Under the pieces are notes generated by a model. The model ran no database searches and was not told the DNA's origin. It worked only from the letters and a program-made list of their open reading frames with translations. This document shows, piece by piece, positions 48,771 through 57,930 of a DNA stretch of 58,819 bases (its first letter is position 1; each line of letters begins with the position of its first letter). Both the position numbers and the translations under genes were made by a program. The stretch comes from Gammaproteobacteria bacterium (GTDB lineage Bacteria; Pseudomonadota; Gammaproteobacteria; PS1; Pseudothioglobaceae), in assembly GCA_029243595.1 (NCBI GenBank), contig JAQWRQ010000019.1:1-58819 (forward strand). The letters are read 5' to 3'.

Positions 48771-50474
48771 TCAAAATAGGAAATATCTCTGTGCCAATGC
48801 AAGCTCCTCTGCCGGCTCACAAGTTAATAAAACACCATCCGCCTTTACCTCGTAAGTTTGAGAGTCAACCTCAATATTTGGCTGGTAGCTATTATGAATC
48901 ATTGATGATTTTGTAACAGATCTACAATCTTTAACCGAACTTATTAATGACTTAAGTCCGAGTTGATCAACAATACCATTTTCAATACTTGCTTGAGATA
49001 AAAAAGTCATTCTAGTATTTAGTCTAGCTGCACCTAATGCACCAAACATCTTTCTATAATGAACTGGTTGAGGTGTTGGTATCGATGCATTAGGATCCCC
49101 CATAGGTGCTGCTACAATCATGCCTCCTTTAATAATAACTCCAGGTTTCGCTCCAAAAAACTTGGGCTTCCATAATACTATATCAGCTAATTTACCCATT
49201 TCTATTGATCCAACTTCATGCGATATTCCATGTGCAATTGCAGGATTAATCGTATATTTAGCCACATACCTTTTGGCACGAATATTATCATTATTAGGCA
49301 CATCTCCCTCTAATTGCCCACGTTGAATTTTCATTTTATTAGCTGTTTGCCAAGTTCTAGTAATTACCTCTCCAACTCGACCCATTGCTTGTGAATCTGA
49401 AGAAATCATAGAGAATGCGCCTAAATCGTGCAAAATATCTTCTGCTGCAATTGTCTCTCGTCGGATACGTGATTCAGCAAATGCAACGTCTTCTGCTATG
49501 GAAGGATCTAAATGATGACAGACCATTAACATATCTAAATGTTCATCTACAGTATTAATAGTGTATGGGCGTGTTGGATTTGTAGAGGACGGCAGTACAT
49601 TACTGTAACCACACGCCCTAATAATATCTGGGGCGTGCCCTCCACCAGCACCCTCTGTATGATAAGTATGTATAGTGCGGCCTTTCAAAGCGGCTATTGT
49701 GTCTTCAACAAAACCTGATTCATTTAATGTATCTGTATGGATTGCAACCTGAATATCATAGTTTTCAGCAACCGACAAACAATTATCAATAGCCGCTGGC
49801 GTTGTGCCCCAATCTTCATGAAGTTTTAACCCCATTGCGCCTGCCAAAACTTGCTCTTCTAATGGCTCAGGTAAACTTGCATTGCCCTTACCCATAAATC
49901 CCAAATTCATCGGCAAGTCCTCAGCTGCCTCTAGCATTCTGTGTATATTCCATGGGCCTGGAGTACATGTTGTAGCATTAGTACCTGCGGAAGGACCTGT
50001 GCCACCACCCAGCATTGTTGTAACGCCAGACATTAATGCATCTTCAACTTGTTGTGGGCAAATAAAATGAATATGTGCATCAACACCTCCCGCTGTTACA
50101 ATCTGACCCTCTGCAGCAATAACTTCAGTGCCTGCGCCAATAGATATGTCAATATTTGGCTGTATATCAGGATTACCAGCCTTTCCTATACCTGCAATAC
50201 GCCCATCTTTAATACCAATATCTGCTTTAATAATTCCCCAATGATCGAGAATAAGGGCATTGGTTATAACAACATCAACAATATCTTTACTGCATAATTG
50301 ACCCTGCCCCATGCCGTCACGAATAACCTTTCCGCCACCAAATTTGACTTCTTCTCCATAAGTCGTTAAGTCCTGCTCAACCTCAATAAAAAGTTCAGTG
50401 TCACCTAAACGAACTTGATCTCCCACTGTGGGGCCATACATTTCTGCATAGGCCTTTCTAGAAATAGTACTCAT
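48771..50474 (-). CDS. ureC: Urease catalytic subunit alpha
   Basis: UreC holds the dinickel centre that hydrolyses urea. The 567-residue protein keeps the active-site set at the numbering of the Klebsiella enzyme: His134 and His136, carbamylated Lys217 (in Gly-Leu-Lys-Leu-His-Glu-Asp-Trp), His246, His272, Asp360, and the mobile-flap Cys319 and His320 (in Met-Val-Cys-His-His-Leu). No key residue is missing, so the enzyme should be active. The start overlaps the ureAB stop (ATGA). Confidence 0.98.
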   Translation of the reverse strand: MSTISRKAYAEMYGPTVGDQVRLGDTELFIEVEQDLTTYGEEVKFGGGKVIRDGMGQGQLCSKDIVDVVITNALILDHWGIIKADIGIKDGRIAGIGKAGNPDIQPNIDISIGAGTEVIAAEGQIVTAGGVDAHIHFICPQQVEDALMSGVTTMLGGGTGPSAGTNATTCTPGPWNIHRMLEAAEDLPMNLGFMGKGNASLPEPLEEQVLAGAMGLKLHEDWGTTPAAIDNCLSVAENYDIQVAIHTDTLNESGFVEDTIAALKGRTIHTYHTEGAGGGHAPDIIRACGYSNVLPSSTNPTRPYTINTVDEHLDMLMVCHHLDPSIAEDVAFAESRIRRETIAAEDILHDLGAFSMISSDSQAMGRVGEVITRTWQTANKMKIQRGQLEGDVPNNDNIRAKRYVAKYTINPAIAHGISHEVGSIEMGKLADIVLWKPKFFGAKPGVIIKGGMIVAAPMGDPNASIPTPQPVHYRKMFGALGAARLNTRMTFLSQASIENGIVDQLGLKSLISSVKDCRSVTKSSMIHNSYQPNIEVDSQTYEVKADGVLLTCEPAEELALAQRYFLF

Positions 50475-51124
50475 ACTTCCCCCATTATTTGAGCGTTAAA
50501 CCCATAAACAGTTTTCTTACCAGCATATTCAACTAGCTCCACTTCGCGTTCTTGGCCCGGTTCAAACCTTACTGCGGTTCCAGAGGGGATATTCAACCTA
50601 AACCCTTTAGTTTTCTCTCGATTAAAAGATAAGGCAGAATTTGTTTCATAGAAATGATAGTGGGATCCAACTTGAATAGGCCTATCACCATGATTTGCAA
50701 TTAAAATTCTAAGACGCTTTCTATTTAAATTAAGCTCTATTTCATCAGAAATATTAATTAACACTTCTCCTGGGATTAATACCTCATCTGGATTCTTATT
50801 AATGCTTTCAGATTCCTTAATGGGCTGGATTGGATCATGCACAGTAACGAGTTTTGTTCCATCGGGAAAAGTAGCCTCAACCTGAATGTCTGGGATCATG
50901 GATGCTATTCCTGACATGACATCATCTTCTGTTAGTAGCTGTCTACCATATTCCATGAGCTCTGCTACACTCTTGCCATCACGAGCTCCCTCTATTATTT
51001 CAAATGAAATATAAGCGATAGACTCTGGGTAATTTAATTTAACTCCTCTGTCTTTACGTTGTTTTGCCAATAAAGCAGCTGTAAATATTACTAACTTATC
51101 CTTCTCACGTGGTGTTAAATCCAT
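50471..51124 (-). CDS. ureAB: Urease gamma-beta fusion subunit
   Basis: One 217-residue chain joins the gamma subunit (about 1-100: Leu-Thr-Pro-Arg-Glu-Lys-Asp-Lys-Leu, Asp-Val-Met-Ser-Gly, [11 protein letters not shown]) to the beta subunit (about 112-217: Pro-Gly-Glu-Val, [13 protein letters not shown]). The organisation is that of Helicobacter UreA but without the C-terminal extension. The start at 51124 follows AGAGGT and gives the standard gamma N terminus. It lies 16 bp after ureD. Confidence 0.95.
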   Translation of the reverse strand: MDLTPREKDKLVIFTAALLAKQRKDRGVKLNYPESIAYISFEIIEGARDGKSVAELMEYGRQLLTEDDVMSGIASMIPDIQVEATFPDGTKLVTVHDPIQPIKESESINKNPDEVLIPGEVLINISDEIELNLNRKRLRILIANHGDRPIQVGSHYHFYETNSALSFNREKTKGFRLNIPSGTAVRFEPGQEREVELVEYAGKKTVYGFNAQIMGEV

Positions 51125-51140
51125 ATTTATACCTCTTAAG

Positions 51141-51968
51141 TTATGTTGCCCAAATCCTAGGGATTGAAGCCTCTCTATCAAAAACAGATGGTCGAATTAA
51201 CTGCCAAATATTTCTAAAAAAATCCTGGACTAAATGTGTCTTATTGCCCAAACATCTTATGACAATTATGTCCTCAATCTGGGTTATCCCAAAAACATAA
51301 TCTTCACTCTGATGCATTTCTCTGCGCACTAAATCTAATATTCTTTTATCAGTATTACTAACAACAAAAGTACCAAAAACTGGATACCCTCTGAGACCAA
51401 TAGTATTATTTAATTCGGAATTATCAATCTTTAGCTTATCAATCAAAACTGGTGCATTGTCTCTCCACAATTCAAAACTAAATGTTAAATTGCCGGAATC
51501 AAAAGTCTCGTTAATTGCAGGTCTTCCCAAACATTGAATCTCCCATGCAGCCACTTTCGCATTACCCAATAATGAAAATTTAGTAGAAAATTTTGACTCA
51601 GCGCCAGGAAAAATAATAGTCTCCATTGGTAACCACTCAAACGAACTATCGTTTGAAACAGTAAAATTTTGATTAATAACAGAGCATTTTTCATCACTAG
51701 AACGATAAACCTTTGTCGCCCCGGGTGTTGTAATTAAAGAACAAGAATTAGTATCTATATTAACATTAATTGACAGCTGGTCCCCACCCACAACGCCTCC
51801 TGGCGGGTGTAGTAAATATAAATGACATACACCACCCTCAGGGTAAAAAGGGCGTTGAATGGTTAATGGCCCTATGTGTTTTCTTTTTGAGAGAAAAGTT
51901 CTAGACTTGCTTTTAGAAAAGTTCAAATCTAATTTAGCTACCCAACTGTTATTCAAAGAATCAGCCAT
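51141..51968 (-). CDS. ureD: Urease accessory protein UreD (UreH)
   Basis: UreD is the scaffold of the UreDFG maturation complex. The 275-residue protein has the family motifs Gln-Arg-Pro-Phe-Tyr-Pro-Glu-Gly, [10 protein letters not shown], [11 protein letters not shown], and Trp-Leu-Pro-Met-Glu-Thr-Ile. It starts 9 bp after the unknown small membrane protein and precedes ureAB. Confidence 0.95.
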   Translation of the reverse strand: MADSLNNSWVAKLDLNFSKSKSRTFLSKRKHIGPLTIQRPFYPEGGVCHLYLLHPPGGVVGGDQLSINVNIDTNSCSLITTPGATKVYRSSDEKCSVINQNFTVSNDSSFEWLPMETIIFPGAESKFSTKFSLLGNAKVAAWEIQCLGRPAINETFDSGNLTFSFELWRDNAPVLIDKLKIDNSELNNTIGLRGYPVFGTFVVSNTDKRILDLVRREMHQSEDYVFGITQIEDIIVIRCLGNKTHLVQDFFRNIWQLIRPSVFDREASIPRIWAT

Positions 51969-51977
51969 AAAAAGCTA

Positions 51978-52187
51978 TCAACCCCTATTTGTTTTTTGTT
52001 TTCTTGACAAAAAACCAACAGTGACAACAAGAGCAGAAATCAGTAATGCAATTTCAAATAAATTCCATGAGTTGGGTATATTATGAGTCAAACCCAAAGC
52101 ATGATTTGGTGTCATATGGGCTGAAATCGGTATAGCCACTGTAAGCCCTAATACTATAAGTGTAGATTTTATTTTAACTTTCAACAT
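51978..52187 (-). CDS. Unknown small membrane protein inside the urea operon
   Basis: The 69-residue product has a signal-like N-terminal hydrophobic segment (about 8-22, ending Ile-Ser-Ala-His), a short loop with three histidines (residues about 24-36), a second hydrophobic helix (about 44-58) and a basic C terminus. A strong AGGAGG lies 8 bases before the ATG, and the gene fits between urtE (14 bp) and ureD (9 bp), so it is very probably translated. I do not recognise it. It is far shorter than the nickel permeases UreJ/HupE and lacks their motifs. A role in urea or nickel handling is suggested only by position. Confidence 0.75.
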   Translation of the reverse strand: MLKVKIKSTLIVLGLTVAIPISAHMTPNHALGLTHNIPNSWNLFEIALLISALVVTVGFLSRKQKTNRG

Positions 52188-52201
52188 ATCTATATCCTCC
52201 T

Positions 52202-52897
52202 TTATACGGTTAAGTATTTTTTAATCAATTTATCATCTAATTCATTCATTAACCCAGAATAAACATTAGCGCCTCTATCAAGAATAACGAATTTATCTGC
52301 AACTCTTCTAGCAATTGGTAGTTTTTGTTCGACTAAAATCACAGTCATACCGCGCTCTGTATTTAATTTTCTAATGATGTCGCATATTTCAAGTATCACA
52401 TTCGGTTGGATGCCTTCAGTAGGTTCGTCAAGTATCAGTAATTGTGGATCAATTACCAGCGCTCTTCCAATGGCTAACTGCTGCTGCTGGCCACCAGATA
52501 AGTCACCACCTTGCCTTTCCAGCATCTCTTTTAAAACTGGAAACAATTCAAAAATATAGTCCGGTATTTTTTTAGCCTTATCCTTCCTAGCTGGCAACCC
52601 TATTTTTAAATTCTCTTCAACAGTTAATAAAGGGAAAATCCTCCTTCCTTGTGGCACATAACCAATTCCAATTGGTGCTCTTTCTTCTGAAGGAAGTCTC
52701 GAAATGTCTTCACCTTGAAAATTTATTTCCCCACTTTGAATGGGCAATAATCCCATAATACTTTCAACCAAAGTAGTCTTTCCAACGCCATTTCTACCCA
52801 TAATGGTAATGCAATCACCTTTAAGTACATTTATATCTAGGTCCCACAGAGTATGACTCTCTCCATAAAATTGATTTAGTTTTTTAATTTTAATCAT
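52202..52897 (-). CDS. urtE: Urea ABC transporter ATP-binding protein UrtE
   Basis: UrtE is one of two ATPases of the high-affinity urea importer. The 231-residue protein has Leu-Asn-Gln-Phe-Tyr-Gly-Glu-Ser-His at the start, Walker A Gly-Arg-Asn-Gly-Val-Gly-Lys-Thr-Thr, signature Leu-Ser-Gly-Gly-Gln-Gln-Gln-Gln and Walker B Leu-Leu-Ile-Leu-Asp-Glu-Pro-Thr-Glu-Gly-Ile-Gln. The ATG at 52897 is preferred to GTG 52903 because AGGTGA then has six-base spacing. Confidence 0.94.
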   Translation of the reverse strand: MIKIKKLNQFYGESHTLWDLDINVLKGDCITIMGRNGVGKTTLVESIMGLLPIQSGEINFQGEDISRLPSEERAPIGIGYVPQGRRIFPLLTVEENLKIGLPARKDKAKKIPDYIFELFPVLKEMLERQGGDLSGGQQQQLAIGRALVIDPQLLILDEPTEGIQPNVILEICDIIRKLNTERGMTVILVEQKLPIARRVADKFVILDRGANVYSGLMNELDDKLIKKYLTV

Positions 52898-52899
52898 TT

Positions 52900-53700
52900 T
52901 CACTCACCTAAATATACTTCGACAACCTTCGAGTTATTTTGAATTTGATCCATACTTCCTTCGGCTAACACACTGCCTTGATGAAGAACAGTAACTGGAC
53001 TTTCTAATGCTCTTACAAAGTCCATATCATGTTCAACTACTACAACAGTATGCTCTTTCCTTAAGAGCTTTAACAACTCAACAGTCTTATCCATTTCTTG
53101 GTGTGTCATTCCTGCAGCAGGCTCGTCTATCAGTAATAATTGGGAATTTTGCATTAACAACATTCCAATCTCTAACCACTGTTTTTGACCGTGAGACAAC
53201 AACCCAGCGAACATACCTCTGTGCGCCTCTAATCCAATTCTTTCTAAAACAATATTAATTGACTCTAATTCTTTAGATGATATATTTGCAAACAAAGTTG
53301 TAAACACACCCTTATCGCAATCCATCGCCAATTCTAAATTTTCAAAAACTGTCAGGTTTTCAAAAACTGTTGGTTTTTGGAATTTTCGTCCGATTCCTGC
53401 TCTAGCTATTTCATCTTCAGAATGTTGCAATAAGTTAAAGTTTTGCCCAAACCAAGCAGTCCCATAATCTGGTTTAGTCTTTCCAGTGACAATATCCATC
53501 ATAGTTGTCTTTCCAGCACCATTAGGGCCGATGATACATCGCAGTTCATTCTTTTTAATATAAAGGTTTAATGAGTCAATTGCCTTAAAACCATCAAAAC
53601 TCACTGTAATATCTTCTAAATACAAAATAATATCCTTATGGATATCAACCTCTCTTGTCGGTGCTGCTTTCTCAAAAAAAGCACGTATTTTTCTTCTCAT
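52900..53700 (-). CDS. urtD: Urea ABC transporter ATP-binding protein UrtD
   Basis: UrtD is the second ATPase of the urea importer, LivG-like. The 266-residue protein has Walker A Gly-Pro-Asn-Gly-Ala-Gly-Lys-Thr at 58-65. Arg-Lys-Phe-Gln-Lys-Pro-Thr-Val-Phe-Glu is typical of this branch. The signature is altered to Leu-Ser-His-Gly-Gln-Lys-Gln, the usual UrtD form, and Walker B is Leu-Leu-Leu-Ile-Asp-Glu-Pro-Ala-Ala-Gly-Met. The start shares one base with the urtC stop. Confidence 0.94.
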   Translation of the reverse strand: MRRKIRAFFEKAAPTREVDIHKDIILYLEDITVSFDGFKAIDSLNLYIKKNELRCIIGPNGAGKTTMMDIVTGKTKPDYGTAWFGQNFNLLQHSEDEIARAGIGRKFQKPTVFENLTVFENLELAMDCDKGVFTTLFANISSKELESINIVLERIGLEAHRGMFAGLLSHGQKQWLEIGMLLMQNSQLLLIDEPAAGMTHQEMDKTVELLKLLRKEHTVVVVEHDMDFVRALESPVTVLHQGSVLAEGSMDQIQNNSKVVEVYLGE

Positions 53701-54788
53701 TATTTCGTGCCTCTATATTTATTCATCAAACCTACGATTCCTTTAGGCAGGAATATTGTCACTAAAATAAACATGCCTCCCAATACAAATAACCATATTT
53801 CAGGCATTGCACTCGTTAAGAAGGTTTTTGAATAATTGACAATTAAGGCGCCAATAACGCCACCATAAAGTGTATACCTGCCTCCTATGGCAACCCATAT
53901 CACCATTTCAATTGAATTAATCGGTGAAAATTCTCCAGGATTGATGATCCCCACCTGTGGCACATATAAAGCACCGGCAATTCCGGCCATAATGGCTGAA
54001 AATGTAAAAATAAACAACTTTACATATTCAACTCTATAACCAATAAACCTAACTCGACTCTCAGAATCTCTAATAGCAACAGCCACCCGTCCAAGCCTTG
54101 AGTTGGTTATCGCTCTACTGGCTAAATAACCTGCAGCTAAAGCAATAGAAGAGGCAACGAACAGCCCAACTCTAGTAGAATCTGATTGCAAACTAAAACC
54201 TAAGATGTCTTTAAAATCTGTCAACCCATTATTACCACCAAAACCCAATTCATTTCTAAAAAATGCAAGCATTAATGCATAAACTAGGGCTTGTGTCATG
54301 ATAGACAGATATACACCAGTCACCCTTGATCTAAAAGCTAACCATCCGAACACAAACGCCAATAATCCTGGAATCAAAACTACCATAATCATTGCGAACC
54401 AAAATTGATCGAAACCATGCCAGAACCATGGTAATTCACTCCAATCTAAAAACACCATAAAATCAGGAAGAATTGGATCTCCGTAAACACCCCTCTCTCC
54501 AATTTGTCGCATTAAGTACATCCCCATCGCATATCCGCCTAATGCAAAAAATGCACCATGCCCCAAACTAAGAATTCCTAAGTACCCCCAAACAAGGTCT
54601 ACAGCAATCGCTAAGAGCGCATAGGTTAAATACTTGCCTAGAATAGTGACGGTATAAGTTGATAAATGCCACGGACTTTCTAGAGGCACTGCTATATTCA
54701 ACAACGGAATGAGAATTGTCACAGCTAGCAATATTGATAAAAATATTTTGCCGCCAGTATCGTTATTCAAAATTTTTGAAAAAAACAT
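53700..54788 (-). CDS. urtC: Urea ABC transporter permease UrtC
   Basis: UrtC is one of the two membrane subunits of the importer, in the LivM-like group. The 362-residue protein has about ten hydrophobic segments, with Gly-His-Gly-Ala-Phe-Phe-Ala-Leu-Gly-Gly-Tyr near 76-86 and Ile-Gly-Tyr-Arg-Val. The C-terminal part contains Ile-Glu-Met-Val-Ile-Trp-Val-Ala-Ile-Gly-Gly-Arg. A GGAG lies before the ATG; the gene starts 3 bp after urtB. Confidence 0.94.
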   Translation of the reverse strand: MFFSKILNNDTGGKIFLSILLAVTILIPLLNIAVPLESPWHLSTYTVTILGKYLTYALLAIAVDLVWGYLGILSLGHGAFFALGGYAMGMYLMRQIGERGVYGDPILPDFMVFLDWSELPWFWHGFDQFWFAMIMVVLIPGLLAFVFGWLAFRSRVTGVYLSIMTQALVYALMLAFFRNELGFGGNNGLTDFKDILGFSLQSDSTRVGLFVASSIALAAGYLASRAITNSRLGRVAVAIRDSESRVRFIGYRVEYVKLFIFTFSAIMAGIAGALYVPQVGIINPGEFSPINSIEMVIWVAIGGRYTLYGGVIGALIVNYSKTFLTSAMPEIWLFVLGGMFILVTIFLPKGIVGLMNKYRGTK

Positions 54789-54791
54789 GAC

Positions 54792-56405
54792 TTAATCTCC
54801 TGCAGATCTACCTTTTTGAGGGAATAGACCCCTAGGTCGCTTTTGAATAAACAAAATAATAAAAATTAAGATTAAAACTTTAGCTAGTACTGCACCAACC
54901 GAAGGTTCCATAAATTTGTTAAGAATACCCAAACCAAATCCACTGATTAATGTTCCCCACAAGTTACCAACACCACCAAAAACAACAACCATGAATGAAT
55001 CAATAATATATGCTTGTCCAAGATTCGGGCCAACATTAGTTAATTGAGACAAAGCCACACCTGCAATACCAGCAACACCTGACCCAAGTCCAAATGTCAT
55101 AGCATCTACCCAATTCGAGCGAACACCCATGGCTCTTGCCATATTTCTATCTTGCGAAACTGCTCTTACTTGAAGGCCTAATGAAGTTTTCTTTAAAACC
55201 ATTACAAGCGCTGCAAACACCAATAAACAAAAAACGATAATGTAGAGTCGATTCCAAGTTAGCGACAAAATACCATTAATCTCTAGAGCTCCAGACATCC
55301 ATTCCGGTGTTTCTACTGATCTATTTAACGGAGAGAAAACACTTCGAACAACCTGTTGTAAAACCAAACTCACACCAAATGTGGCAAGAAGAGTTTCTAA
55401 AGGTCTACCATGTAGATGTCTAATAATGCCAATTTGAATGAGTATCCCAACAAGCCCTGATACAACAAATGCTGCTGGAATAGCAACAAATATTGACATT
55501 CCAATATAATTCGGCATTAACAACTGGATAACATAGGTTGTATAAGCACCTAGCATAATCAACTCACCATGTGCCATGTTAATAACACCCATCACGCCGA
55601 AGGTAATAGCAAGTCCAATTGCAGCCAAGATAAGCACTGATCCAAAACTAACCCCAAAAAATATTGTCTCTAAATTTTTAAAAAAACCAATTTTCGAATC
55701 AATATTCTTTAATGCTGTGTCCGCCTCTAACTTTACTTCCAAATTTGGATCATTGTCTCGAGATTTTGTTAGTTTATTCTTAACAATCGGCTCTAGATTT
55801 CCCTCTAACGCCTTAATGGCTTTTATTCTAATGGATGGATCTTTATCGTTTAATTGATATATATTCATTAAGACCAGCATCGAATCGCGAACTTTTTCAC
55901 TCTTCTCATCCTTAATCAATACTTTTATCCTTTTAAACACATCAATATTGATGTCTTTATATGTATTTTTTACCGCTTTCAACCTAACCGACTCGTCAAC
56001 ATGAGTAAGGCTTAGCATTGAAAGCCCAAATTTTATTTTTTGACGTATCTTATTATTAATACCAACTTTCTTTAATTGGCGTTTTGAGAACTTACCGAAA
56101 GAATTACCATTTAATAAATCTTTAGCTAAATACTCTTTATTTTCCTTAATAGCATAAACAACTTTTTTGTTACTTTTAATATAAAAAACTTTTCCCTCTA
56201 ATAGAGATTCAAGCACAAACTCAACCTTATGGCTGTCATTCTGAATAATCTGTTCAACAATTTGTAACTTTGTTCGAAGCTTCTTTGTAGTTAATTGATT
56301 AATGGTATTTTGAAAGTCATCATTACTTGCCAAACTCTGAGATGAGAATACAAGACTAACGATCAAAACTAGAATGTATGAAAAAATCTTCATTTTATTT
56401 ATCAT
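54792..56405 (-). CDS. urtB: Urea ABC transporter permease UrtB with periplasmic N-terminal domain
   Basis: UrtB is the LivH-like permease. The 537-residue protein has a signal peptide (about 5-26), an N-terminal helical, HEAT-like domain (about 28-235, with repeated Arg-Leu-Lys-Ala-Val-Lys and Arg-Ile-Lys-Ala-Ile-Lys blocks), then the membrane domain from about 245. There Gly-Val-Met-Gly-Val-Ile-Asn-Met-Ala-His-Gly-Glu and Gly-Arg-Pro-Leu-Glu-Thr-Leu mark the family. The long N-terminal part occurs in many UrtB proteins. A 12-bp hairpin separates the gene from urtA. No Shine-Dalgarno is seen. Confidence 0.93.
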   Translation of the reverse strand: MINKMKIFSYILVLIVSLVFSSQSLASNDDFQNTINQLTTKKLRTKLQIVEQIIQNDSHKVEFVLESLLEGKVFYIKSNKKVVYAIKENKEYLAKDLLNGNSFGKFSKRQLKKVGINNKIRQKIKFGLSMLSLTHVDESVRLKAVKNTYKDINIDVFKRIKVLIKDEKSEKVRDSMLVLMNIYQLNDKDPSIRIKAIKALEGNLEPIVKNKLTKSRDNDPNLEVKLEADTALKNIDSKIGFFKNLETIFFGVSFGSVLILAAIGLAITFGVMGVINMAHGELIMLGAYTTYVIQLLMPNYIGMSIFVAIPAAFVVSGLVGILIQIGIIRHLHGRPLETLLATFGVSLVLQQVVRSVFSPLNRSVETPEWMSGALEINGILSLTWNRLYIIVFCLLVFAALVMVLKKTSLGLQVRAVSQDRNMARAMGVRSNWVDAMTFGLGSGVAGIAGVALSQLTNVGPNLGQAYIIDSFMVVVFGGVGNLWGTLISGFGLGILNKFMEPSVGAVLAKVLILIFIILFIQKRPRGLFPQKGRSAGD

Positions 56406-56413
56406 TATAAAAA

Positions 56414-56441
56414 TAGGGTGTTGTTCAGTAACAACACCCTA
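56414..56441 (-). promoter_or_regulatory. Strong hairpin between urtA and urtB
   Basis: A perfect 12-bp stem with a four-base loop lies 22 bp after the urtA stop and is followed on the minus strand by TTTTTATA directly before the urtB start. It can act as a partial terminator or a 3' stabiliser. Either would make the binding protein UrtA more abundant than the permeases, as is common for binding-protein operons. Confidence 0.72.
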
Positions 56442-56462
56442 CCTTTGATCAGTTATATGATC

Positions 56463-57752
56463 TTAGTAGTTCTGACCAGAACACTTTGCAGTTTTAACAT
56501 TGTAGTTGCCACAACTTAAAGGCTTTCTCCAATCTGCAATTAGATCCTTAGAACCAGGCAAGAAATCTGACCATGCATCACCTGCAACTAAACCTTCTGT
56601 AGACCAAACAGTTTCAAACTGACCATCAGCTTGAATCTCTCCGATTAATACTGGCTTAGTAATGTGATGATTAGGCATCATGGCAGATACACCACCTGTT
56701 AAGTTAGGCGTAGTTACACCAATGATAGCATCTTGAACCGCATTAGCTTCAGTGGTACCAGCCTTCTCAACCGCCTTAACCCACATATTAAAACCAATAT
56801 AGTGAGCTTCCATCGGATCATTTGTTACACGTTTGTCATCTTTAATGAAGTCTATCCATTTTGCAATGAATTCATCATTTTCGACTGCATCAGCACTCAT
56901 GAAGTAGTTCCAAGCAGCTAGATGTCCAACTAATGGACCTGTATCCAAACCAGACAATTCTTCTTCACCTACTGAAAATGCGATAACTGGGATATCAGAT
57001 GCCGAAATACCTTGATTACCAAGCTCTTTATAGAAAGGTACATTGGCATCGCCATTAATCGTTGAAACTACAGCAGTCTTTTTGCCGGTAGATCCAAATG
57101 TTTTAACATCAGAAACGATTGTTTGCCAATCGGAATGTCCAAACGGTGTGTAGTTAATCATAATATCAGACGATGCTACACCCTTTGCTTCTAAGTACGC
57201 CTTAAGAATCTTGTTAGTTGTACGTGGATATACATAGTCAGTTCCTGCTAATACCCAACGCGTAACACCCATATCATTCATAAGGTAGTCAACAGCTGGA
57301 ATAGCTTGTTGGTTTGGAGCTGCACCTGTATAGAACACATTCTTAGATGATTCCTCACCTTCGTATTGTACTGGGTAGAAAAATACGCTATTTAGTTCTT
57401 CAATAACAGGCAATACCGATTTTCTAGATACTGATGTCCAAGAGCCAAAAATTGCATCAACGTTATCATTCTCAATTAACCCTCTAGCTTTCTCAGCAAA
57501 TAAAGGCCAATTAGACGCTGGATCTACAACAACAGCTTCCAATTGCTTACCTAGAACGCCGCCTTTTTTATTTTGATCTTCGATCAACATTAACATTGTA
57601 TCTTTTAATGTTGTCTCACTAATTGCCATGGTGCCAGAAAGTGAGTGTAGGATACCTACCTTGATTGTCTCAGCTGCAATTGCTGATGTAGAGATAATAG
57701 CAGCTAAACCAGCCGCCACTACAACACTACTTATACTTTTATATAGTTTCAT
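56463..57752 (-). CDS. urtA: Urea ABC transporter substrate-binding protein UrtA
   Basis: UrtA is the periplasmic receptor that brings urea to UrtBC. The 429-residue protein has a signal peptide ending Ser-Ala-Ile-Ala-Ala near 27. The mature N terminus Ile-Lys-Val-Gly-Ile-Leu-His-Ser-Leu-Ser-Gly-Thr-Met-Ala follows. Phe-Gly-Ser-Trp-Thr-Ser-Val-Ser-Arg-Lys and Gln-Tyr-Glu-Gly-Glu-Glu-Ser match UrtA/FmdD proteins. GGAG precedes the ATG. As first gene of the block it carries the operon leader with the tandem repeats at 57821-57990. Confidence 0.95.
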   Translation of the reverse strand: MKLYKSISSVVVAAGLAAIISTSAIAAETIKVGILHSLSGTMAISETTLKDTMLMLIEDQNKKGGVLGKQLEAVVVDPASNWPLFAEKARGLIENDNVDAIFGSWTSVSRKSVLPVIEELNSVFFYPVQYEGEESSKNVFYTGAAPNQQAIPAVDYLMNDMGVTRWVLAGTDYVYPRTTNKILKAYLEAKGVASSDIMINYTPFGHSDWQTIVSDVKTFGSTGKKTAVVSTINGDANVPFYKELGNQGISASDIPVIAFSVGEEELSGLDTGPLVGHLAAWNYFMSADAVENDEFIAKWIDFIKDDKRVTNDPMEAHYIGFNMWVKAVEKAGTTEANAVQDAIIGVTTPNLTGGVSAMMPNHHITKPVLIGEIQADGQFETVWSTEGLVAGDAWSDFLPGSKDLIADWRKPLSCGNYNVKTAKCSGQNY

Positions 57753-57820
57753 TTTTTTTACTCCATTTATTTATAAAAAACAACTAAACACTATTGTTAA
57801 GTCGTCTATTTTTTAGCCAA

Positions 57821-57880
57821 AAAAAAATGCTCGCAACTTTTCTAAAATAATTTAGAAAAATAAACGAACATCTTTGTTCA
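57821..57880 (-). repeat. Terminator-like repeat unit A
   Basis: This 60-bp unit is 57/60 identical to 57931-57990. On the minus strand it forms a hairpin: an 11-bp outer stem with two G-U pairs, a 5 by 4 internal loop, a perfect 9-bp inner stem (57838-57846 with 57851-57859) and a four-base loop. A T run follows. It would lie in the 5' leader of the urtA mRNA if transcription starts in the spacer. Confidence 0.85.
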
Positions 57881-57881
57881 A

Positions 57882-57909
57882 ATTTTACAATCTTCAGTAA
57901 TTGTAAAAT
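57882..57909. promoter_or_regulatory. Palindrome in the repeat spacer (possible operator)
   Basis: ATTTTACAA and TTGTAAAAT are perfect 9-bp inverted arms separated by 10 bases. The palindrome covers the predicted -10 and transcription start of the minus-strand promoter-like sequence, as a repressor operator would. No regulator gene is adjacent. Confidence 0.5.
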
Positions 57910-57927
57910 GGCAATAACTTTTTACAA
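57900..57927 (-). promoter_or_regulatory. Candidate urtA promoter
   Basis: TTGTAA (complement of 57922-57927), 16 bases, then TACAAT (complement of 57900-57905) fit sigma-70 at four and five of six positions. Transcription would start near 57893, giving a leader of about 140 bases containing repeat unit A. Confidence 0.42.
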
Positions 57928-57930
57928 GTC

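Noticed and set aside
51125-51181. 19-residue N-terminal extension of UreAB
   Set aside because: It overlaps the ureD end; Met at 51124 has a ribosome-binding site and the standard gamma-subunit start.
51978-52187. UreJ/HupE nickel permease fragment
   Set aside because: It has only two hydrophobic segments and no His-Pro-X-X-Gly-X-Asp-His type motif; kept as an unknown protein instead.
57890-57930. Sigma-54 promoter for urtA (TGGCA seen on the plus strand)
   Set aside because: The TGGCA is on the wrong strand and no TTGC follows at the fixed spacing.
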